Positions 1 to 9,097 are shown, counted from the stretch's first letter. The stretch is DNA of 64,000 bases from an uncultured Eubacteriales bacterium (GCA_900314485.1 OMVL01000001.1:1-64000); one strand, 5' to 3'. The notes: a model not told the origin generated them from the letters alone. Translations and numbers: made by a program.

Positions 1-76
<76 letters not shown>

Positions 77-110
77 GTATTCAGTTCGCTGTTCCGTTCG
101 AACAAAGAGT

Positions 111-139
111 ATTATACTCATATAAGAGGGAGTTGTCAA
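111..139 (-). promoter_or_regulatory. Promoter of tRNA-Ala
   Basis: On the minus strand TTGACA (134-139), a 17-base spacer and TATAAT (111-116) form a perfect sigma-A type promoter about 35 bases before the tRNA. Confidence 0.85.
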
Positions 140-231
140 CACTTTTTTTAAAAATGGCGAAAAATTTTTTCTGATTTCGAAAAACTTTTTAGCACCATCG
201 GGTTGGGGTGTAAATATAGCGGCGAAAGGGG

Positions 232-259
232 AGGGGCGGCAGTGGAGATGACCGCCCCT
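232..259 (-). terminator. Candidate terminator after the MATE gene
   Basis: An 8-bp inverted repeat AGGGGCGG/CCGCCCCT with a 12-base loop lies 3' of the MATE gene on the minus strand. No clear U-run follows, so it may only be a stabilising hairpin. Confidence 0.35.
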
Positions 260-347
260 GCCGGCAGAAGCCGCTCTCCCCGGCGGCTGTCATAGACAGC
301 AACCGGGGAGAAACCTTCGTATTTGAACAATACGCTTTTTCCTAACC

Positions 348-1688
348 TTACGCCTGTCCTCGCTTTTTTCGACGCTCCAGCCAGACAAATACTGCCATAC
401 ATATGAGCACAGATACCCCGGACCCGGTGGTCGTGGCGAGACCCATGGGAAACAGAGTGTCCGGAAAGCGAACAGAGGCCAGATAGGCTAGTGGGATGCG
501 GGCACACAAAATGGCGGTCAGATTATGGGCGAAGGAGACCCACGACAGCCCATAGGCGCAGAAGTAACCGCTAAAGCAGAAGTGGATGCCTGCCAGAATA
601 CAGTCCCAGACGTAGCCCCGCATGTACTGTCCGCCCAGCCGAATGACCTCAGCCTCCTCGGTGAACAGCCCTACGAAGAGCTCTGCCCTCAGCTGCATCG
701 CCAGCACGCACACAGCGCCCACACCGATGGCCAGCAGTGCTGCATAGCCCAGCGTCTGCTTTGCCCGGTCCTCTCGGCCTGCGCCAATATTTTGTGCGGA
801 GAGGGCGGAGACGGATGAGAGCATAGAGGAGGGCACCAGAAAGAGGATCCCGATGATTTTTTCCACAATACCCACCGCGGCGGCGTCGTTTAGCCCCCTG
901 CGGTTGGCGATAACGGTGATGACGATGAAGGCAATTTGAATGAGCCCGTCTTGGACGGCCACCGGCAGGCCAATCTTCAGCAGTCCGGACATGACCCTGC
1001 GCTGTGGCTGAAAGTGGGAGCGCTTCAATTTCAACCCCGATTTACGTCTTAAAATGATCCAAACGGAGAGCAGCACGCTGACAGTCTGGGACAGGGTGGT
1101 GCCCAGCGCCGCTCCTGCAGGCCCCATCCCCAGAGCGCCGATAAAGAGCAGGTCCAACAGGATATTGGCGGCGCAGGCAATGGCCACGAAGTACATGGGG
1201 CTTTTAGAATCTCCCAAACCACGGAAAATGGAACTGATGATGTTATAGGCAGTGATGAACGGGATGCCCAGAAAACAGATGGTCAGATAGGCGGCAGTCC
1301 CGGCCGCAGCCTCTGCCGGGGTGGACATGGCGGATACGATGGGGCTCACCAGCGCCAGCAGCAGCGCCGTTGCCGCTACTGACAGCCCCATAAACAGAGT
1401 GACGGTATTGCCGATGGCGGCGCCGGCCTCCTCTGGCCGCTGAGCGCCGATGGCTCTGCCGATCTTAACCGTAGAGCCCATGGCCAGGCCCACAATCATC
1501 ACTGTCAGCATGTGCATCACCTGACTGCCGACGGAGACGGCGGTGGTGCTGTCCACACTGTTAAACCGGCCGATCATAAACAGATCCGCCATGCCGTACA
1601 GCGTCTGCAAAAAATAGGACAGCAAAAAGGGAAGGGAGAAGGAGAGCAGCGTCTTGAACACGCTACCGGTGGTCAAACGATTTTCCAT
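348..1688 (-). CDS. MATE family efflux transporter
   Basis: A 446-residue polytopic inner-membrane protein of the usual MATE length, with about twelve hydrophobic segments and the family's N-terminal pattern (LTTGSVFKTLLSFSLPF, then LFMIGRFNSV). Members export drugs or metabolites in exchange for Na+ or H+; the substrate cannot be read from sequence. The start chosen is the ATG at 1688, because GAGGA stands six bases upstream; an in-frame ATG two codons earlier sits directly against the Shine-Dalgarno. The gene is monocistronic, with its own promoter, and diverges from cbiM. The family call is firm and the substrate unknown. Confidence 0.9.
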   Translation of the reverse strand: MENRLTTGSVFKTLLSFSLPFLLSYFLQTLYGMADLFMIGRFNSVDSTTAVSVGSQVMHMLTVMIVGLAMGSTVKIGRAIGAQRPEEAGAAIGNTVTLFMGLSVAATALLLALVSPIVSAMSTPAEAAAGTAAYLTICFLGIPFITAYNIISSIFRGLGDSKSPMYFVAIACAANILLDLLFIGALGMGPAGAALGTTLSQTVSVLLSVWIILRRKSGLKLKRSHFQPQRRVMSGLLKIGLPVAVQDGLIQIAFIVITVIANRRGLNDAAAVGIVEKIIGILFLVPSSMLSSVSALSAQNIGAGREDRAKQTLGYAALLAIGVGAVCVLAMQLRAELFVGLFTEEAEVIRLGGQYMRGYVWDCILAGIHFCFSGYFCAYGLSWVSFAHNLTAILCARIPLAYLASVRFPDTLFPMGLATTTGSGVSVLICMAVFVWLERRKKRGQA

Positions 1689-1741
1689 GTACATTCCTCG
1701 CAATACTGTGGGGACAAATGAACGGTTTCAAAGCAGAACCC

Positions 1742-1770
1742 ATTCTACCAGATTTTTAGGGATCCGACAA
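1742..1770 (-). promoter_or_regulatory. Candidate promoter of the MATE gene
   Basis: Minus strand TTGTCG (1765-1770), 17-base spacer, TAGAAT (1742-1747) preceded by TGG, which makes an extended -10. It sits 54 bases upstream of the chosen start. Confidence 0.5.
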
Positions 1771-1801
1771 CTCTTTTGCAAATCCTATCCCCCCGTGGGG
1801 C

Positions 1802-1830
1802 TTGTGGCCTTTTGCCCCTCCGTTTATAAT
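1802..1830 (+). promoter_or_regulatory. Promoter of cbiMQO
   Basis: TTGTGG (1802-1807), 17-base spacer, TATAAT (1825-1830). The leader of about 30 bases is too short for a cobalamin or NiCo riboswitch, and none was recognised upstream. Confidence 0.65.
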
Positions 1831-1867
1831 TTTACCATAATAAAGGAAATAAGAGGGGATCTCCAAA

Positions 1868-2941
1868 ATGCATATGGCAGATGCGCTGCTGGCTCCGGCT
1901 GTAGCGGCGACCATGTACGCCTGTTCCGGCACCGCCGCAGGCGTTTCTATCCGCAAATTGAGAAAAGACGAGCGGGACAATGCCCAAAAACTGCCCACCA
2001 TGGCGGTCAGCGCCGCACTGGTCTTTGCCGGGCAGATGATCAACTATACCATCCCCGGTACCGGCTCCTCCGGACATCTCTGCGGCGGCATGCTGCTCTC
2101 GGCACTGCTGGGACCTCAGGCGGGATTTTTGTCCATGATCGTCATTCTGACCATTCAATGTCTGTTTTTTGCCGATGGGGGATTGATGGCGCTTGGGGCC
2201 AATGTCTGGAATATGGCCTTCTACGGCTGCTTTGTAGGTTATTATCTGTTTTGGCGGCCTATTATGAGAGGGCGGCTCTTTTCCGGCCTGGGGGAGAAGG
2301 GGAGCCGGCGAGCAAGAATCATTCTGGCGTCCCTTCTCGGCTGTGTGCTCACACTCCAGCTGGGCGCCTTCTCTGTGGTTTTGGAGACCACCCTCTCCGG
2401 TGTCACCGAACTGCCCTTGGGTGCCTTTGCTGCGCTTATGCAGCCCATCCATCTGGCCATTGGCCTGATTGAGGGCGTCATCACGGCAGCTGTCCTTGGA
2501 TTTGTCTTTGAAGCCCGCCCGGAACTGCTTCAGGATGTGAATGCCGACCGCAGCGCCGTCACGGCAAAGCACTCTCTGAAAACCACGCTCCTGATGCTTG
2601 CCATCGTGGCCGCTGTAGTGGGCGGGGGACTGTCTCTGGCCGCAAGCTCCAACCCGGACGGCCTTGAGTGGGCCCTCTTTGGCAATGCGGACGCCGGCTA
2701 CAGTGAAAATATGGGGCTGGACGAAGAGGAGTTCGGACTGACCGGCTCTGTGTCCCAAACCGCAGGCGCTATTCAGCAGGCCACATCCTTCCTCCCGGAC
2801 TACGCGTTCCCGGAGAGCGACAGCCCCGCGGGGACCACCGTCTCCGGCCTGGTAGGCTCTGCCATGGTGGCGGGCGCCGCCATCCTGATCTGCCTGGCAG
2901 GCGGATTCTTCCGTAGGCGAAAGAAGACGCAGCAAGGCTAA
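1868..2941 (+). CDS. cbiM: Cobalt/nickel ECF transporter substrate-binding subunit, CbiM-CbiN type fusion
   Basis: This 357-residue membrane protein is the substrate-capturing component of a group I ECF importer for Co2+ or Ni2+. In the CbiM/NikM family the free N-terminus Met1-His2 and a His after the first helices bind the metal; here the protein begins Met-His and has the SGHLCGG motif with His70. The C-terminal third carries the PDGLE motif (residues 263-267) and a last membrane helix near the end, the part that CbiN or NikN supplies in other species, so this is an M-N fusion. AGAGGGGAT lies before the ATG. It is followed by cbiQ and cbiO. Cobalt versus nickel cannot be decided. Confidence 0.88.
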   Translation: MHMADALLAPAVAATMYACSGTAAGVSIRKLRKDERDNAQKLPTMAVSAALVFAGQMINYTIPGTGSSGHLCGGMLLSALLGPQAGFLSMIVILTIQCLFFADGGLMALGANVWNMAFYGCFVGYYLFWRPIMRGRLFSGLGEKGSRRARIILASLLGCVLTLQLGAFSVVLETTLSGVTELPLGAFAALMQPIHLAIGLIEGVITAAVLGFVFEARPELLQDVNADRSAVTAKHSLKTTLLMLAIVAAVVGGGLSLAASSNPDGLEWALFGNADAGYSENMGLDEEEFGLTGSVSQTAGAIQQATSFLPDYAFPESDSPAGTTVSGLVGSAMVAGAAILICLAGGFFRRRKKTQQG

Positions 2942-2991
2942 CCGGGACAAGGTGCATCCGAGGATGCGCCCTTGTATGGTAGGGGATCTCT

Positions 2992-3795
2992 ATGAACAAG
3001 ATGGAAAAGGCGCTCGGTGAGCTGGGGGAGATGGACGCACTGGCGGCCGAAAACTCTCCCATCCACCGTCTGAGCCCGCTGGCAAAGCTGCTGACTACAA
3101 TTACATATCTTGTCATCGTACTTTCCTTTCATAAGTACGACCTGACCGGCCTTGTGCCCATGCTGCTCTATCCCATCCTCCTGTTTCAGCTCAGCGGGAT
3201 CCCGCTGCGTACCTGCTTCTACAAGCTGCGCATCGTTCTGCCCCTGGTGTTGGCAGTCGGTTTGTTCGAGCCCTTTTTGGACCGGACTCCCATGCTGGTG
3301 TTGGATGGCGTGACTGTCTCCTGTGGCATGGTCTCCATGGTGACGCTGATGCTCAAGGGCGTCCTTTGCCTGATGGCGTCCTTTCTGCTCATGGCCACTA
3401 CGTCTATTGACGCCCTCTGCGCCGCCCTGCGGCAGCTCCATGTCCCCAGCATGCCGGTGACTCTGCTGCTTCTGACCTACCGCTATGTGGGGGTGCTGAC
3501 CGAGGAGCTGGCCGTTATGACCGATGCCTATCATCTCCGCGCGCCGGGTCAGCGGGGCATTCACCGTTCCGCCTGGGGCTCCTTTCTGGGCCAGCTCCTC
3601 CTGCGGAGCATGGACCGGGCGGAGGAGCTGTATGCCAGTATGCGGCTTCGGGGCTATCACGGAGCATTTTATTATGCCGGGGCGAAGCCCTTTGGCATTC
3701 GGGACGGGGCATATCTGGCCCTTTGCGCCGCCTGCTTCCTGTTATTCCGACTGGTGAATGTGGCTCAGCTGCTGGGCAGCTTGTTTGTGAGGTGA
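2992..3795 (+). CDS. cbiQ: Energy-coupling factor transmembrane protein CbiQ
   Basis: A 267-residue integral membrane protein, the T-component that couples the CbiM subunit to the ATPase. It has a soluble N-terminal stretch (LGEMDALAAENSPIHRLSPL), typical of CbiQ, several membrane helices, and the coupling-helix signature MRLRGYHG late in the protein, which in this family contacts the ATPase groove. It lies 50 bases after cbiM and 5 bases before cbiO, so the three are one operon. A short metal-specific CbiQ is distinct from the general EcfT at 26347. Confidence 0.88.
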   Translation: MNKMEKALGELGEMDALAAENSPIHRLSPLAKLLTTITYLVIVLSFHKYDLTGLVPMLLYPILLFQLSGIPLRTCFYKLRIVLPLVLAVGLFEPFLDRTPMLVLDGVTVSCGMVSMVTLMLKGVLCLMASFLLMATTSIDALCAALRQLHVPSMPVTLLLLTYRYVGVLTEELAVMTDAYHLRAPGQRGIHRSAWGSFLGQLLLRSMDRAEELYASMRLRGYHGAFYYAGAKPFGIRDGAYLALCAACFLLFRLVNVAQLLGSLFVR

Positions 3796-3800
3796 GGAAA

Positions 3801-4568
3801 ATGATCCAACTGGAGCACGTCTCCTTTTCCTATGAGAGTGAGACGCCTGTGCTGAAAGACCTGTCTTTCCGTATTGCAAAGGGGGAGACGGTGGGACTCA
3901 TCGGGGCCAACGGCGCAGGCAAGTCCACGGTTATGAAGGCGCTGCTGGGCCTTTTGACCACCGAGGGCCGCATTACCGTGGGCGGCACTCCGGTACAGCA
4001 GAGCACCCTTCCGGAGATCCGCCGCAGGCTGGGCTTTGTCCTGCAAAACTCCGACCACCAGATGTTCATGCCCACCGTATACGAGGATATGATCTTTGCT
4101 CCCCTGAATTACGGCCTTTCCCCCGCGGAAGCCGAGGGGCGGGCAGACGATGCGCTGAAGCTTTTGGGCTTGGAATCCCTGAAACACCGCCATAACCACA
4201 AAATCTCCGGCGGAGAAAAGCGGATGGCCGCCATTGCCACCGTTCTTGCAATGAACCCGGAGGCCATCCTTATGGACGAGCCCACCTCTGCCTTGGACCC
4301 CTATAACCGCCGTATCGTCATCCATACCATCCGCACCCTGCGCCAGACCAAGCTCATTGCCTCCCACGATCTGGACATGATTCTGGATACCTGTGACCGG
4401 GTCATCCTCCTCTCCGGCGGAGAAATTGCCGCCGACGGACCGGCAGACACCATCCTCCGGGATCGAACCCTGTTGGAAGCACACCGCATGGAACTGCCCT
4501 TCTGTCTGGCGGGGGCCGGGGATAGAAAAACGCCATCTCCATTCAAAACTGACAGGAAAGAGATGTAG
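3801..4568 (+). CDS. cbiO: Energy-coupling factor ABC transporter ATP-binding protein CbiO
   Basis: A 255-residue ABC ATPase on the cytoplasmic face that powers the CbiM-CbiQ importer. Walker A GANGAGKST is at residues 35-43, the Q-loop is QNSDHQMF, the signature is SGGEKRM from residue 136, Walker B is ILMDEPTSALD and the switch histidine is in ASHDLDM. The ATG at 3801 follows GTGAGGAAA and sits next to the cbiQ stop; the frame is open upstream but has no better start. Only one ATPase gene is present, so a homodimer is expected. A strong terminator follows. Confidence 0.9.
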   Translation: MIQLEHVSFSYESETPVLKDLSFRIAKGETVGLIGANGAGKSTVMKALLGLLTTEGRITVGGTPVQQSTLPEIRRRLGFVLQNSDHQMFMPTVYEDMIFAPLNYGLSPAEAEGRADDALKLLGLESLKHRHNHKISGGEKRMAAIATVLAMNPEAILMDEPTSALDPYNRRIVIHTIRTLRQTKLIASHDLDMILDTCDRVILLSGGEIAADGPADTILRDRTLLEAHRMELPFCLAGAGDRKTPSPFKTDRKEM

Positions 4569-4586
4569 GACTGGCCAAACGGCACG

Positions 4587-4628
4587 AAAACCGCACCGGA
4601 GCAGGTAAAAATGCTCCGGTGCGGTTTT
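4587..4628. terminator. Bidirectional terminator between cbiO and the lipase gene
   Basis: A perfect 17-bp stem (4587-4603 with 4612-4628) with an 8-base loop. AAAA on one arm and TTTT on the other make it work for both convergent genes. Confidence 0.88.
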
Positions 4629-4638
4629 GTGTCTCATT

Positions 4639-5571
4639 CTATATCCGGGTCTGCAGCCAGTTCAGAATGTCGTCAAAGACTTTTTCCTTGTCCAGTTCGT
4701 TGAGGATCTCATGTCGGTCGTGCTCATAAAGATTGACGGCCAGATCCTTGATGCCTGCCTCCTGGAACATGGTATGTACCGTTTTCACGCCATCTCCCAG
4801 ATCGCCCACCGGGTCGTCTTTGCCGGAGGCAATCAAGATGGGAAGGTCTTTGGGGATCTTATCCACATTCTCCTGCTTGCAGTCGTAGCCCACCATGTCA
4901 AACAGGGCGAAAAAGCCGTTGAGGGTGAAGAGGAAGGTGCATCTGGGATCGCCGTAATACTTCCTGACAATATCCACATCTTTGGTCAGCCAACTAAGCT
5001 CCGGCTTAGCGCCCGTCCTATCAAATTTTTGATAGGACTTCCCGAAGGTGAGGGAGGAGACGAACTTACTCCGGTACTTCCAGCCTTTGAACTTCGCCAT
5101 AATGGAGCAGATCATCTTTGCCATAGCGCAGGTGGAGGGCGGGACAAATCCCGTACCGGAGAGGATGCTCCCTGCCAGCCCCTGGCCGTAGACGGTGAGG
5201 TATTTCCGCAGCAGGTAAGAACCCATGCTGTGGCCCAAAATGAAGTAGGGGAGATCGGGATATTCCTCTTCCGTCCGCCTGCGCAGCTGCTGCATATCCT
5301 CCACCAGTATATCGCTTGGGTGATCGGGGGCGAAATAGCCCCACTGCTCCTGACTGGAGACAGAGGCCCCGTGCCCCAGATGGTCATGACCGACCACGAC
5401 AAAGCCCTGCTCTGCCATAAAAGAGGCAAACGGGTCGTACCGATCAATGTACTCCACCATACCGTGTACCAGCTGCAAAACAGCCCTCGGCGCGCCGCCT
5501 TCCGGCGTCAGCTTTACTGCGTGGATGGAAGTTTTGCCGTCGGCGGACAAAAATGTAAACTCGCTTTTCAT
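4639..5571 (-). CDS. Alpha/beta hydrolase, monoacylglycerol-lipase-like
   Basis: A 310-residue cytoplasmic serine hydrolase of the Hydrolase_4 (monoglyceride lipase/lysophospholipase) type. It shows the oxyanion-hole region VHGMVEY, the GHDHLGHG motif, the nucleophile elbow GHSMG with Ser115, an Asp in ASGKDDPVGD and a His in YEHDRHE. The family cleaves glycerides, lysophospholipids or other esters; the real substrate is unknown. There is no signal peptide. The ATG at 5571 is preceded by GGGGGG about nine bases away. The gene stands alone, transcribed toward cbiO and sharing its terminator. Confidence 0.85.
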   Translation of the reverse strand: MKSEFTFLSADGKTSIHAVKLTPEGGAPRAVLQLVHGMVEYIDRYDPFASFMAEQGFVVVGHDHLGHGASVSSQEQWGYFAPDHPSDILVEDMQQLRRRTEEEYPDLPYFILGHSMGSYLLRKYLTVYGQGLAGSILSGTGFVPPSTCAMAKMICSIMAKFKGWKYRSKFVSSLTFGKSYQKFDRTGAKPELSWLTKDVDIVRKYYGDPRCTFLFTLNGFFALFDMVGYDCKQENVDKIPKDLPILIASGKDDPVGDLGDGVKTVHTMFQEAGIKDLAVNLYEHDRHEILNELDKEKVFDDILNWLQTRI

Positions 5572-5618
5572 GTTCGGATGCCCCCCTTGCCTTATCCCGG
5601 GTTTGTGGTTCTATTCCT

Positions 5619-5647
5619 ATTTTATGCCCGATAAGACAATATGGCAA
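5619..5647 (-). promoter_or_regulatory. Candidate promoter of the hydrolase gene
   Basis: Minus strand TTGCCA (5642-5647), 17-base spacer, TAAAAT (5619-5624), about 48 bases before the start codon. Confidence 0.5.
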
Positions 5648-5754
5648 TGGCCAAAGCAGGCAGTTTGCGCGAAAATTCATCAAAAGTTTACGCTCGGCCG
5701 TAAAGCCCGCTTCATGGCATCTTTCTGAGTTTGAACTGTGCCCTGAAAAAACAG

Positions 5755-5783
5755 TTGACAAACGGGGGAGAAGGGGATATAAT
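5755..5783 (+). promoter_or_regulatory. Promoter of tRNA-Leu
   Basis: Perfect TTGACA (5755-5760), 17-base spacer, TATAAT (5778-5783), 23 bases before the tRNA. Confidence 0.88.
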
Positions 5784-5806
5784 AATCCCCGTTGAAAATC
5801 AAATCT

Positions 5807-5890
5807 GCGGATGTGCTGGAATTGGTAGACTGGCAAGCTTGAGGTGCTTGTGCTCGAATGGGCGTACGGGTTCGAGTCCCGTCATCCGCA
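5807..5890 (+). tRNA. tRNA-Leu (anticodon GAG)
   Basis: Class II cloverleaf of 84 bases: acceptor GCGGATG/CATCCGC, anticodon stem CAAGC/GCTTG with loop TTGAGGT (anticodon GAG), a long variable arm and a T-loop GTTCGAGTC. The discriminator base is A, as leucine tRNA requires. The 3' CCA is not encoded, unlike in the tRNA-Ala at the window start. Confidence 0.96.
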
Positions 5891-5909
5891 GGCGGAAAAC
5901 AATATAATA

Positions 5910-5918
5910 TGGTATAAT
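5910..5918 (+). promoter_or_regulatory. Extended -10 promoter of the radical SAM operon
   Basis: TGGTATAAT (5910-5918) is an extended -10 element; no good -35 is present. Read-through from the tRNA is also possible, because no terminator separates them. Confidence 0.5.
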
Positions 5919-5958
5919 CCACGTAATACATTACAGCCCGAGAAAGGTGGCCTCCCTT

Positions 5959-7851
5959 ATGGACCCCAGACTGGAGCGCATTCTGCTGCGCGTACAAAAA
6001 CCCGCCCGCTACACCGGCGGGGAATATAATGCAGTCATCAAGGACAAAAGCCGGGTCGATACCCGCTTTGCCTTTTGCTTTCCGGACACCTATGAGATCG
6101 GCATGTCCAACCTGGGCATGCGCATTCTCTACGGCATTATGAATGGGATGGATGGCGTCTGGTGCGAGCGGTGCTTCGCTCCCTGGGGCGACATGGAGGA
6201 AGAGATGCGTAGGGCAGAGCTCCCCCTCTGGGCGCTGGAGAGCGGCGATCCCATCCGAGACTTTGACTTCATCGGTTTCTCTCTGGGCTACGAGATGGCC
6301 TATACCAACGTCCTCAATATGCTGGACCTGGCAGGCGTCCCTCTTCACACCTGGGAGCGGGGGGAGGACGATCCCGTCGTGGTCGCCGGCGGCACCTGCG
6401 CCTATAACGGCGAGCCGTTGGCCGATTTTGTGGACATTTTCTCCCTGGGTGAGGGAGAGGACGTGACGGTGGAGATGCTGGAACTCTACCAAAAATGCCG
6501 CCGGGAGGGCTGGAGCCGGAGGGATTACCTGTTCAAAGCCGCTCAGATCCCCGGTCTTTACGTCCCGTCCCTCTATCAGGTGACTTACCGTGAGGACGGC
6601 ACAGTCGCAGCCATCACGCCGGAGAAGGGCGTGCCGCCTGTCGTTACCAAGCGCATTGTCCAGGACCTGGACAAGTCCTATTTTCCGGTTAAGACCATCA
6701 TCCCCTCCACCGAAATCGTCCACGACCGTGTCATGCTGGAGGTGTTCCGGGGCTGTATTCGGGGCTGCCGCTTCTGTCAGGCGGGCTATTGCTACCGCCC
6801 GGTGCGGCCCAAAAGTCCGGAGATGCTCATTGAACAGGGCATCGAGGCCTGCAAGGACTCCGGCTATCAGGAGATGACGCTCTCCAGCCTCTCCACCAGC
6901 GATTACCGTCCTCTGGAACAGCTCTGCGACGGACTTCTGGGCTACTGTGAGCCGAGAAATATCAACCTCTCCGTCCCGTCTCTCCGGGCGGACAACTTCT
7001 CCATGGCACTGGAACAGCGGCTGCAGAAGGCGAGAAAAAGCTCCTTTACCTTTGCTCCGGAAGCCGGCACCCAGCGTCTCCGGGACACCATCAACAAAAA
7101 CGTCACAGAAGAAGACCTGATGAACGCCTGCAAGACGGTGTTCGAGGGCGGCGGCAACGCCGTCAAGCTCTACTTCATGCTGGGCCTTCCCACCGAGACG
7201 GACGAGGACGTGCTGGGCATTGCAGATCTTGCCCAGAAGGTCTACCTGAACTGGAAACAGAATGCCAGCTTCCGGGCCAGAGGGGTCCGCATTACTGTCT
7301 CCACCTCCTTCTTTGTCCCCAAGCCCTTTACTCCCTTCCAGTGGGAGCCCCAAATCTCCATGGAGGAGTACCAGAGAAGGGTGGATCTGCTGCGAAACGC
7401 CATCAAGAGCAACAAATCCATCATATACGACTGGCACGACCCGGACACCAGCTATGTAGAGGCCATCCTGGCCCGGGGCGACCGCCGGCTGGGCAGGGCC
7501 ATTGAGGAGGTCTGGCGTCGCGGCGGCAGACTGGATGCCTGGTCGGAGTACTTTGACTTTGACCGCTGGATCGACAGCGTCCGCGCTGTGGGCCTGGACC
7601 CGGATTTTTACGCCCGCCGGGACCGTCTCTATGAAGAGGTGCTCCCCTGGTCCATGATCTCTGTGGGCGTGCGGCAGAGTTATCTCTGGCGGGAGCGGAA
7701 TCAGGCTTATAAATCCGTCATCACCCCCGACTGCCGCCGCCAGTGCATGGGCTGCGGAGCGGATCGGCTGCTCTGCGACAGAAAATGCGACGAAGTGCTG
7801 CCCATCTCCGCCAGAGCAAAGCTGGCCGCGGCGGCAGGAGAGGAGGGCTAA
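5959..7851 (+). CDS. B12-binding-domain radical SAM protein (TIGR03960 type)
   Basis: A 630-residue enzyme with an N-terminal cobalamin-binding-like domain and a radical SAM core whose iron-sulfur motif CIRGCRFC gives Cys266, Cys270 and Cys273. A second cysteine cluster near the C-terminus (CMGC then CDRKC) could hold another metal site. These proteins occur next to a TIGR03936 partner, as here, and often beside rplU-rpmA or rRNA/tRNA maturation genes; the reaction is not established and modification of RNA is only suspected. The ATG at 5959 follows AAAGGTGG by eight bases; a GTG four codons earlier is inside that site. Its stop is three bases before the partner gene. Confidence 0.85.
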   Translation: MDPRLERILLRVQKPARYTGGEYNAVIKDKSRVDTRFAFCFPDTYEIGMSNLGMRILYGIMNGMDGVWCERCFAPWGDMEEEMRRAELPLWALESGDPIRDFDFIGFSLGYEMAYTNVLNMLDLAGVPLHTWERGEDDPVVVAGGTCAYNGEPLADFVDIFSLGEGEDVTVEMLELYQKCRREGWSRRDYLFKAAQIPGLYVPSLYQVTYREDGTVAAITPEKGVPPVVTKRIVQDLDKSYFPVKTIIPSTEIVHDRVMLEVFRGCIRGCRFCQAGYCYRPVRPKSPEMLIEQGIEACKDSGYQEMTLSSLSTSDYRPLEQLCDGLLGYCEPRNINLSVPSLRADNFSMALEQRLQKARKSSFTFAPEAGTQRLRDTINKNVTEEDLMNACKTVFEGGGNAVKLYFMLGLPTETDEDVLGIADLAQKVYLNWKQNASFRARGVRITVSTSFFVPKPFTPFQWEPQISMEEYQRRVDLLRNAIKSNKSIIYDWHDPDTSYVEAILARGDRRLGRAIEEVWRRGGRLDAWSEYFDFDRWIDSVRAVGLDPDFYARRDRLYEEVLPWSMISVGVRQSYLWRERNQAYKSVITPDCRRQCMGCGADRLLCDRKCDEVLPISARAKLAAAAGEEG

Positions 7852-7854
7852 GCG

Positions 7855-8535
7855 ATGGCACAGATGCACAAGCACCGCCTCCGCTATGAAAAGACAGGCC
7901 GGGCCATCTATATCTCCCATCTGGACAATATGGCTATGTTCCAGCGGGCCTTTCTCCGGGCGGACCTCTCCATCTGGCAGACGGAGGGCTATAACCGCCA
8001 CGCCTATGTCTCCATTGCTCTGCCCCTCTCCGTGGGCTTTTCCAGCGTCTGCGAGGTGCTGGAGTTTGATCTGGAGTCGGACGTGCCGCTGGAGGAAGTG
8101 CCGAAACGGCTGAATGCCGTCCTGCCTGAGGGGGTCCGTGTCCTGGAGTGCTATGAGGCGAGAGATCCCTTCAAGCTGCTGCGGACATTGGATTGGGAAA
8201 TCACCCTGGAGTATGACGGCGGTGTGCCCGCCGGTGTGGAGGATGCCTTCCGCACCATGCTGGACGTTCCCAGTCTGGTGGTCCGCAAGGCATCGAAAAA
8301 ATCCAAAAAGGGCTATACCGAGCAGGACCTGATCCCCATGATCCTTGACTGGCATATGGAGCAGACGGGAGAGAGGGAGAGTAAGCTGTACTGCCGTCTG
8401 GCTGCGCAGAATCCCAGTTTGAATCCCCAATTGCTCATGGAGACCTTTGCTGCACAGGCTCCACAGATGGCGCCGGACTTTATTCGGTATCAGAGAACAG
8501 AAATTTATCTGGAAAGTGGAGAAAAATTCCGCTAA
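7855..8535 (+). CDS. TIGR03936/DUF2344 radical SAM-associated protein
   Basis: A 226-residue soluble protein that begins HKHRLRYEKTGRAIYISHLD, the hallmark of the DUF2344 family, which in other species is fused to or paired with the radical SAM protein just upstream. The N-terminal half resembles a ferredoxin-like RNA- or substrate-binding fold; it has no catalytic motif of its own. It starts three bases after the upstream stop, so the two are co-translated and probably form a complex. The function is unknown and the family call is strong. Confidence 0.82.
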   Translation: MAQMHKHRLRYEKTGRAIYISHLDNMAMFQRAFLRADLSIWQTEGYNRHAYVSIALPLSVGFSSVCEVLEFDLESDVPLEEVPKRLNAVLPEGVRVLECYEARDPFKLLRTLDWEITLEYDGGVPAGVEDAFRTMLDVPSLVVRKASKKSKKGYTEQDLIPMILDWHMEQTGERESKLYCRLAAQNPSLNPQLLMETFAAQAPQMAPDFIRYQRTEIYLESGEKFR

Positions 8536-8671
8536 AGCTCTTGCTTTTTCCTGATTCATGTGGTATTCTTGACAAGTTAAATAAAGGGTGTTCCTCTGAA
8601 CTGCTTTGGACAGGAAAGAGCCGAAGCGCAAATAAGTATCATGAATGCCTATAAAACAGGAGGAAAAATCC

Positions 8672-9013
8672 ATGGATCTGATCAAAGTTCTTGACCAGCA
8701 GAATGTCAAGGCCGAGCTGCCCGTCATTGAGGTCGGCAGCACCGTCCGCGTTCACATCAAGGTGAAGGAGGGCTCCAAGGAGCGTATCCAGATCTTTGAG
8801 GGCACCGTCATTGCCAAGAAGCACGGCGGCGTCAACGAGACCTTCACTGTCCGCCGCATCTCCTATGGCGTCGGTGTGGAGAAGGTGTTCCCTGTGAACT
8901 CCCCCAACGTGGTCAAGGTCGAGACTGTCCGCAGAGGTAAGGTGCGCCGCGCCAAGCTGTATTATCTGCGTGACCGTGCCGGTAAGGCTGCCAAGGTCAA
9001 GGAGAAGCTGTAA
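8672..9013 (+). CDS. rplS: 50S ribosomal protein L19
   Basis: A 113-residue protein matching L19 throughout ([20 protein letters not shown], then [17 protein letters not shown]). L19 lies at the interface of the two ribosomal subunits. The ATG at 8672 follows AGGAGG at ideal distance; the frame is open nine codons upstream but lacks a ribosome site. The 136 bases before it hold TTGACA at 8569 without a good -10. A regulatory leader is possible but not demonstrable by eye. It is closed by its own terminator. Confidence 0.97.
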   Translation: MDLIKVLDQQNVKAELPVIEVGSTVRVHIKVKEGSKERIQIFEGTVIAKKHGGVNETFTVRRISYGVGVEKVFPVNSPNVVKVETVRRGKVRRAKLYYLRDRAGKAAKVKEKL

Positions 9014-9036
9014 TTCAGCATTTTTCCAAGATGAAG

Positions 9037-9062
9037 AAGGAGCGGGTGACCGCTCCTTTTTT
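9037..9062 (+). terminator. Terminator of rplS
   Basis: A perfect 9-bp stem AAGGAGCGG/CCGCTCCTT with loop GTGA, followed by T6. Confidence 0.9.
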
Positions 9063-9097
9063 CATAAAAGCATGTCTGATGAAAGGAGCTGCGGCAT

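Noticed and set aside
5680..8742. A 1020-codon open frame on the minus strand
   Set aside because: It lies opposite the radical SAM pair and rplS, whose motifs and ribosome sites are convincing. Long antisense frames are common in GC-rich genes, and the predicted product has no recognisable domain.
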